From: Chryseosolibacter sp044507775
GTDB lineage: Bacteria; Bacteroidota; Bacteroidia; Cytophagales; Cyclobacteriaceae
Assembly: GCA_044507775.1 (NCBI GenBank)
Contig: JBIQIY010000018.1
Coordinates: forward strand, 1 to 64,000
Direction of reading: 5' to 3'
DNA length: 64,000 nt
Shown here: positions 59,406-64,000 of the stretch, piece by piece
Layout of the letters: each line of letters opens with the position of its first letter
How positions within the stretch are numbered: the first letter of the stretch is position 1
The notes under the pieces: generated by a model
Database searches by the model: none
The model's input: only the letters and a program-made list of their open reading frames with translations
Told to the model about the DNA's origin: nothing
Made by a program: the position numbers and the translations under genes

Positions 59406-61934
59406 ATGAGAGCATTTGTAGCCCTGGTCCTTTTCCTGCCGTTTGTTTCATTCTCGCAACCCAGCCCTTCGCCCGCGCACAGCATTCAGCCGGATGCTGC
59501 CCGGATTCAGTTGAAGCTGAAAAAGCTGAACTTCCTCGGATCGGTACTTTACATGGCCGCGCATCCGGACGACGAGAACACGAACATCATCGCTTATCTC
59601 TCCAACAGCAGGTTAGCCACGACAGGCTACCTGTCTCTGACGCGGGGAGACGGCGGCCAGAATCTCATCGGTCCTGAAATACGCGAGCAGTTGGGCGTGA
59701 TTCGCACCCAGGAGCTGCTTGCAGCGCGAAGCATCGATGGCGGTCAGCAGTTCTTCACGCGAGCGATCGATTTCGGGTTTTCAAAATCTGCAGACGAGGC
59801 CTTCGCGATCTGGGGCAAGCAGGAAGTGCTATCTGACGCCATCCGGATCTTCAGAAAATTTCAGCCGGACATAATCATCACGCGATTTCCGCCCGACGAG
59901 CGAGCGGGCCACGGACATCACACGGCGTCAGCCGTCGTCGCAGGCGAAGCATTTGATCTCGCGGCACGCCGGGATATTTTCCCGGAACAGGTGAAGGAGT
60001 TCGGCGTCTGGCAGGTGAAGCGACTCTTCACAAATACGGGCCGCTGGTGGAACACGGGCATCGATGAAAATACTCCGGGTGTTATTACGCTTGACGTCGG
60101 TGGATACAATCCGGCGCTCGGCCGATCATACGCCGAAATTTCCGCATTGAGCAGCAGCCAGCATAAAAGCCAGGGCTGGGGCCGTCCCGGAGTCCGTGGT
60201 TATCGTCCGGAATTTCTCGAAATGACGAAAGGTGAACGGGCCAGCAAGAATATCTTCGATGGCATTGACACTACGTGGAATCGGGTTGCGGGCGGATCCC
60301 GCATCCAGCCTCTTGTTTCGCGCGCACTGAAAGAGTTCGATCCATTCAATCCTTCTGCTTCTGTGCCGTTGCTGTTCCAGATCCGCGATGCGATCCAGGC
60401 GCTCGACAAGGGCGTGTGGAGGAACCGAAAGCTGGCGGAAACCGAGGAACTTATCGTCGATTGCCTGGGCCTGTTTGTGGAGGCGACGGCCTCCGGCTAC
60501 CAGGGAGTGCCCGGAAAGCCAGTCCGTTCCTCGATTGAGATTGTAAACCGATCGAATGCTCCTGTCAGACTCACCGCTGTTCGGTCAGCTGCTCTTCAGT
60601 TTGATTCCCTGTGTTCGGCCCGTCTTGACAATAACCGCCCGCAGGAGATAAGTCTTCGTGCGACGCTGAACAACAATGCGCATTACTCGGGGCCATACTG
60701 GCTAAGCAGTCCTCATCCCACCGGCCTCTATGCAGTGGAGAATAAGGCGATGATCGGGATGCCGGAAAATAGCCCGGCCGTTGTCTTCATGTTTGAGATA
60801 GAAGTAGGCAAGGAGAAGTTTACGCTTGCGCGTCCGTTGATCTACAAGTGGGTTGATCCGGTGAAAGGCGAGCTCTGGAGGCCGTTCGAGATTGTGCCGC
60901 CTGCAACAGTCGACCTTTCCGAGGATGTGATGGTTTTCAGTACGCAGGAGGCGAGATCTGTCAACTTACTCATCCGGTCCTCGAGCGAGGAAAAGATCCA
61001 GGGCACCGTGCGACTCGACCTTCCGCGCGGATGGAAAGCAGAACCGTCGAGTGCGCCCTTTGAGCTGGAAGAAAGAGGTGCGGAAGTAAGAAAGACTGTC
61101 AAGGTGTATCCTTCTTCCGGTGAAAATAGCAGTGTCATCAAAGCCGTACTGACGATCGACGGCAAGGACTACGATCGTTCTCTTCAAATTATTTCTTACG
61201 ACCACTTCCCGGCGCAGACGTTGCTTCCGGCCGCGGAAGCCAAGGCTGTGCGCATCAATCTGAAAAAGGCGGGGGAAAGGATCGGTTATATTCGCGGAGC
61301 AGGTGATGACATCCCCGCTGCACTGAGAAATATGGGCTACCAGGTCTGGGAAATGAACAACGACGAGATCACGCCTGGAAATCTGGCGGGACTGGATGCA
61401 GTTGTGCTGGGAGTGCGGGCGCTTAACACCAACGATCGTGCGCGTTTTTTTATGCCTGCGGTGCTTGAATACGCGAGGAATGGTGGAACCGTTGTCGTCC
61501 AGTACAACACGAACGCGCGGTTGCAGACGGAGAAATTTTCGCCGTACCCACTCACGATAAGCCGCGACCGGGTCACGGATGAAGATTCCGAAGTGCGCAT
61601 CCTGAAACCTGATCACCCGGCCATGAACATACCAAACAAGATCACAACGAAGGACTTCGAGGGATGGGTCCAGGAGCGTGGATTGTATTTTCCGGGAGAG
61701 TGGGACGCAAATTTCGAGGCTGTCCTGTCTATGAACGATGCTGGCGAATCGCCAAAAAACAGTAGCCTACTCGTTGCAAAGTACGGCAAGGGCTATTACG
61801 TGTACACCGGCCTCTCATTTTTCCGCGAGCTGCCGGAGGGAGTTCCCGGCGCCTATAAACTTTTTGCTAATCTTGTCTCGCTCGGAAATAGCGCAAGAGC
61901 AGAGGCACCCAAAGCAAAAGAACGAAGCAAATAA
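59406..61934 (+). CDS. PIG-L family deacetylase with large C-terminal extension
   Basis: 842 residues from ATG 59406 (59334 would precede the signal). Signal peptide ends near FSQ. N-terminal PIG-L domain has the zinc motif AAHPDDEN (His53, Asp55, Asp56) and GHGHHTAS (His169-His172). Beta-sandwich domains follow (about 370-620) and then a Rossmann/GATase-like domain (about 620-840; VVLGVRALNTND, GGTVVVQYN). The enzyme de-N-acetylates sugars; here probably periplasmic. It is followed by a small membrane gene and a sugar-type symporter. Confidence 0.93.
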   Translation: MRAFVALVLFLPFVSFSQPSPSPAHSIQPDAARIQLKLKKLNFLGSVLYMAAHPDDENTNIIAYLSNSRLATTGYLSLTRGDGGQNLIGPEIREQLGVIRTQELLAARSIDGGQQFFTRAIDFGFSKSADEAFAIWGKQEVLSDAIRIFRKFQPDIIITRFPPDERAGHGHHTASAVVAGEAFDLAARRDIFPEQVKEFGVWQVKRLFTNTGRWWNTGIDENTPGVITLDVGGYNPALGRSYAEISALSSSQHKSQGWGRPGVRGYRPEFLEMTKGERASKNIFDGIDTTWNRVAGGSRIQPLVSRALKEFDPFNPSASVPLLFQIRDAIQALDKGVWRNRKLAETEELIVDCLGLFVEATASGYQGVPGKPVRSSIEIVNRSNAPVRLTAVRSAALQFDSLCSARLDNNRPQEISLRATLNNNAHYSGPYWLSSPHPTGLYAVENKAMIGMPENSPAVVFMFEIEVGKEKFTLARPLIYKWVDPVKGELWRPFEIVPPATVDLSEDVMVFSTQEARSVNLLIRSSSEEKIQGTVRLDLPRGWKAEPSSAPFELEERGAEVRKTVKVYPSSGENSSVIKAVLTIDGKDYDRSLQIISYDHFPAQTLLPAAEAKAVRINLKKAGERIGYIRGAGDDIPAALRNMGYQVWEMNNDEITPGNLAGLDAVVLGVRALNTNDRARFFMPAVLEYARNGGTVVVQYNTNARLQTEKFSPYPLTISRDRVTDEDSEVRILKPDHPAMNIPNKITTKDFEGWVQERGLYFPGEWDANFEAVLSMNDAGESPKNSSLLVAKYGKGYYVYTGLSFFRELPEGVPGAYKLFANLVSLGNSARAEAPKAKERSK

Positions 61935-61951
61935 GATCCGCCACCTAAAGA

Positions 61952-62077
61952 ATGATCATGAGTGATTTTGAGAAACCACCCCTGTTTGATTCCTGGACCG
62001 GCTGGTATGTACTTATTCTGAGCGTGCTCGTCGTGCAAATTATCCTGTATCGCATATTGACTGTTGCATTTTCATGA
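61952..62077 (+). CDS. 41-residue single-pass membrane protein coupled to the symporter gene
   Basis: ATG 61952 (or 61958) to TGA 62077; the stop overlaps the symporter ATG at 62074 as ATGA. A short cytoplasmic start (MSDFEKPPLFDSW) precedes one membrane helix (about 17-35; YVLILSVLVVQIILYRIL). Spacing to the deacetylase is 17 bp. It may be an accessory subunit of the symporter (inference). Confidence 0.75.
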   Translation: MIMSDFEKPPLFDSWTGWYVLILSVLVVQIILYRILTVAFS

Positions 62078-63768
62078 AGGCGATCGACTGGGCAGTACTC
62101 CTCCTTACCATTCTCTTCATTGTCGGTTACGGGACGTGGAAGACCCGTAAGACGGGAACGATGGAAGGGTTCCTGAAAGGCGACAACACGCTTAAGTGGT
62201 GGATGATGGGAATATCCATCATGGCGACGCAGGCGAGCGCCATCACATTTCTGTCGACACCCGGGCAGGCCATTGAAGACGGGATGCGCTTTCTTCAATT
62301 TTACTTCGGATTGCCTCTGGCGATGGTGATCATATCGGTCACAATGGTGCCGATCTACTATCGCCTGAAGGTCTACACAGCTTACGAATACCTCGAGAGC
62401 CGTTTTGATCTGAAGACGCGGTCTCTGGCGGCGGGACTTTTTCTTATCTCCCGTGGATTGTCCGCTGGTATTACGCTGTTTGCACCTGCCTTGATCCTTT
62501 CAACGATATTGGAGCTTCCTGTCGTGATCACCACAATTGGTATTGGCACACTCGTCATAATCTATGTGGTCTCCGGTGGCAACAAAGCGGTGAGTATAAC
62601 ACAGCGGCATCAAATGGCGGTGATCATGAGTGGGATGATCCTCGCAGGGATCCTCGCATTCTATCTACTGCCCGACAACGTAGGCTTTGTAGACACGGTA
62701 AAGATTGCAGGCGATATGGGAAAGCTCAACCTGGTCAATTTTGAATTCGATATCACAGACCGATACAACATCTGGTCGGGGCTAATAGCAGGAACATTCT
62801 TGTTTCTGTCGTACTTCGGCACAGACCAGTCGCAGGTTGGCCGGTATCTGGGTGGGAGTTCGGTGGCCGAAAGCCGTCTTAGCCTGATGTTTAACGGGCT
62901 CCTGAAAATTCCCATGCAGTTCATTATCCTTTTTATCGGCGTGCTCGTCTATGTCTTTTACCTGTTTTCACAACCACCGGTATTTCACAATCAGGTGCTA
63001 AAGGACCGGGCGATGGAAACGGTGCATGGTGATTCCATCCGGTATTACGAGGAACAGTTCAGCGCTGTATATGCGCAGAAGCGCCTGGAAGTCGACAAAC
63101 TTGTCAGCGCAATTCATGACGACGATATGGCTGCGCGGGATGCCGCAAGGGAGGCCATCACGGAGTATCAGGAGCAGGAGACTGCACTCAGGGACAATGT
63201 GAAGGCGAGTATCGCGAAGGCGGTGCCGAATGCCAAGACGCGCGATACCGATTATGTATTTTTGAATTTTGTCTTGTCGCACCTTCCGCATGGTATTATC
63301 GGATTGCTTCTGGCAGTAATGTTCAGCGCGGCGATGTCTTCCATGGCGGGGGAACTCAACGCGCTTGCGTCTACCAGCTCCGTTGACATCTATAAGCGAT
63401 CGATTAAACCCCATGCTTCGAGCGCTCATTACCTTGTAGCTTCACGCGTATTTACAATATTGTGGGCAGTACTGGCGATGGTCTTTGCTATTCTGGCGAG
63501 CTTCGCCGAGAATCTCATACAGTTTGTCAACATCGTTGGATCACTGTTTTACGGAACCATTCTCGGAATCTTCCTGGCTGCTTTTTATATCAAGCGAGTG
63601 AAAGGAACGGCCGTGTTCTGGGCGGCAGTGGCGTCGGAAGCAGTCGTACTTTGTTGTTATGCGTTCACAGATATCGCATTCCTGCTCTACAACATTGTGG
63701 GCTGTATTACAGTGATTGTCCTCTCGCTGCTACTGCAGCTGTTCATTCGTGAGGAAGAAAAAGCATAA
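62074..63768 (+). CDS. Sodium:solute symporter (SSS family)
   Basis: 564 residues, about 13 membrane helices. Family marks: ASAITFLSTPGQAIEDGM, SGGNKAVSITQRHQM, GTDQSQVGRYLGG, AMSSMAGELNALAS. An extra hydrophilic insert of about 80 residues (near 315-395; EEQFSAVYAQKRLEVDKLV) lies between helices, rich in Glu, Asp and Ala. Substrate is probably a sugar or sialic-acid-like compound, in view of the deacetylase gene (inference). Its start is coupled to the small membrane protein. Confidence 0.93.
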   Translation: MKAIDWAVLLLTILFIVGYGTWKTRKTGTMEGFLKGDNTLKWWMMGISIMATQASAITFLSTPGQAIEDGMRFLQFYFGLPLAMVIISVTMVPIYYRLKVYTAYEYLESRFDLKTRSLAAGLFLISRGLSAGITLFAPALILSTILELPVVITTIGIGTLVIIYVVSGGNKAVSITQRHQMAVIMSGMILAGILAFYLLPDNVGFVDTVKIAGDMGKLNLVNFEFDITDRYNIWSGLIAGTFLFLSYFGTDQSQVGRYLGGSSVAESRLSLMFNGLLKIPMQFIILFIGVLVYVFYLFSQPPVFHNQVLKDRAMETVHGDSIRYYEEQFSAVYAQKRLEVDKLVSAIHDDDMAARDAAREAITEYQEQETALRDNVKASIAKAVPNAKTRDTDYVFLNFVLSHLPHGIIGLLLAVMFSAAMSSMAGELNALASTSSVDIYKRSIKPHASSAHYLVASRVFTILWAVLAMVFAILASFAENLIQFVNIVGSLFYGTILGIFLAAFYIKRVKGTAVFWAAVASEAVVLCCYAFTDIAFLLYNIVGCITVIVLSLLLQLFIREEEKA

Positions 63769-63875
63769 AAGTTAGCCGGTAAAATAATGATGCCTGCATG
63801 AACGGGGCAAAAGGTGTCAGTCTCAACTTATTTCATTCTGTTTTCGTTTAACAGGATGAACCTAAATAGAGAATT

Positions 63876-64000
63876 ATGACACCGGATAAAGTTATTTATA
63901 CAGACGGAAGAGATGTGACTGTCACAGATTCCGCATTAAAGGTAAAGAATACTTCGTACAACCTGAGTGGTATAACCAAGTTGAGCTTTCGGACAATTCG
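63876..64000 (+). CDS. DUF6232-like protein (3' end outside window)
   Basis: ATG 63876; 41 residues visible, beginning MTPDKVIYTDGRDVTV. The pattern YxDGxxVTVTxSxLxxxxxxYxLxxIT resembles DUF6232, whose members have an N-terminal small sheet domain and C-terminal membrane helices. Only the sheet part can be seen. Family call is tentative. Confidence 0.6.
   Translation, partial: MTPDKVIYTDGRDVTVTDSALKVKNTSYNLSGITKLSFRTI

Overview
The window looks like a chromosomal segment of a Bacteroidota bacterium, most likely order Cytophagales (an inference from gene content, not from a marker-gene tree). The clues are type IX secretion (T9SS) C-terminal sorting domains on two secreted proteins, a TamL/TamB pair, a PKD-like giant surface protein, many TPR proteins, Cytophagales-style FolC/TrmB/GyrA sequences, near absence of Shine-Dalgarno sequences, and promoters of the TTTG-N19-TAnnTTTG type used by the Bacteroidota primary sigma factor. 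I see no insertion sequences, prophage, CRISPR array, rRNA or tRNA. This is core-genome-like DNA with dense coding.

Layout. 1-5765: the end of a giant T9SS-secreted adhesin-like protein. 5801-9084 (minus): a hybrid histidine kinase with an HPt domain, overlapping an NtrC-type sigma-54 activator; together they have all the parts of a phosphorelay. 9209-10789: rhomboid protease and DNA polymerase III delta. 10873-20037: a TPR protein, outer-membrane barrel, SPOR protein, TolQ/ExbB, TolR/ExbD, TonB/TolA-like protein, small protein and FolC. This reads as an energised cell-envelope machine resembling Tol-Pal without a visible Pal. 20047-28342: TrmB, a TPR protein, a TrpF-like protein without its catalytic Cys, a lipoprotein overlapping a T9SS subtilase, Rpe, LpoB-like and COG3014-like lipoproteins, and a barrel protein that appears to start at CTG. 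28474-32174: GyrA and a TPR protein. 32273-37182: carbohydrate metabolism (Gfo/Idh/MocA, tandem DUF1080, an SDR and UxaC for glucuronate). 37355-39185: DEAD-box helicase, then holin-like and YtxH proteins on the other strand.

39296-49480 is a lipid/outer-membrane block: TamL and TamB on the minus strand facing away from MlaE-MlaF-MlaD on the plus strand. 49542-57514 holds TerC, a 55-residue lipoprotein, an SRPBCC protein, an ABC exporter, a PRC-barrel protein with a rare strong Shine-Dalgarno, EcsC, a class A penicillin-binding protein and a conserved small protein. 57917-64000 holds a GH43-like protein, a small secreted protein, a PIG-L deacetylase, a 41-residue membrane protein whose stop overlaps the start of a sodium:solute symporter, and the start of a DUF6232-like gene.

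The least explained signals are short-period (7-9 bp) degenerate tandem arrays at four intergenic sites (5770-5811, 18701-18745, 27042-27243, 51494-51608). They have different unit sequences; three have a 7-bp period, and one forms facing inverted arrays between two convergent genes.
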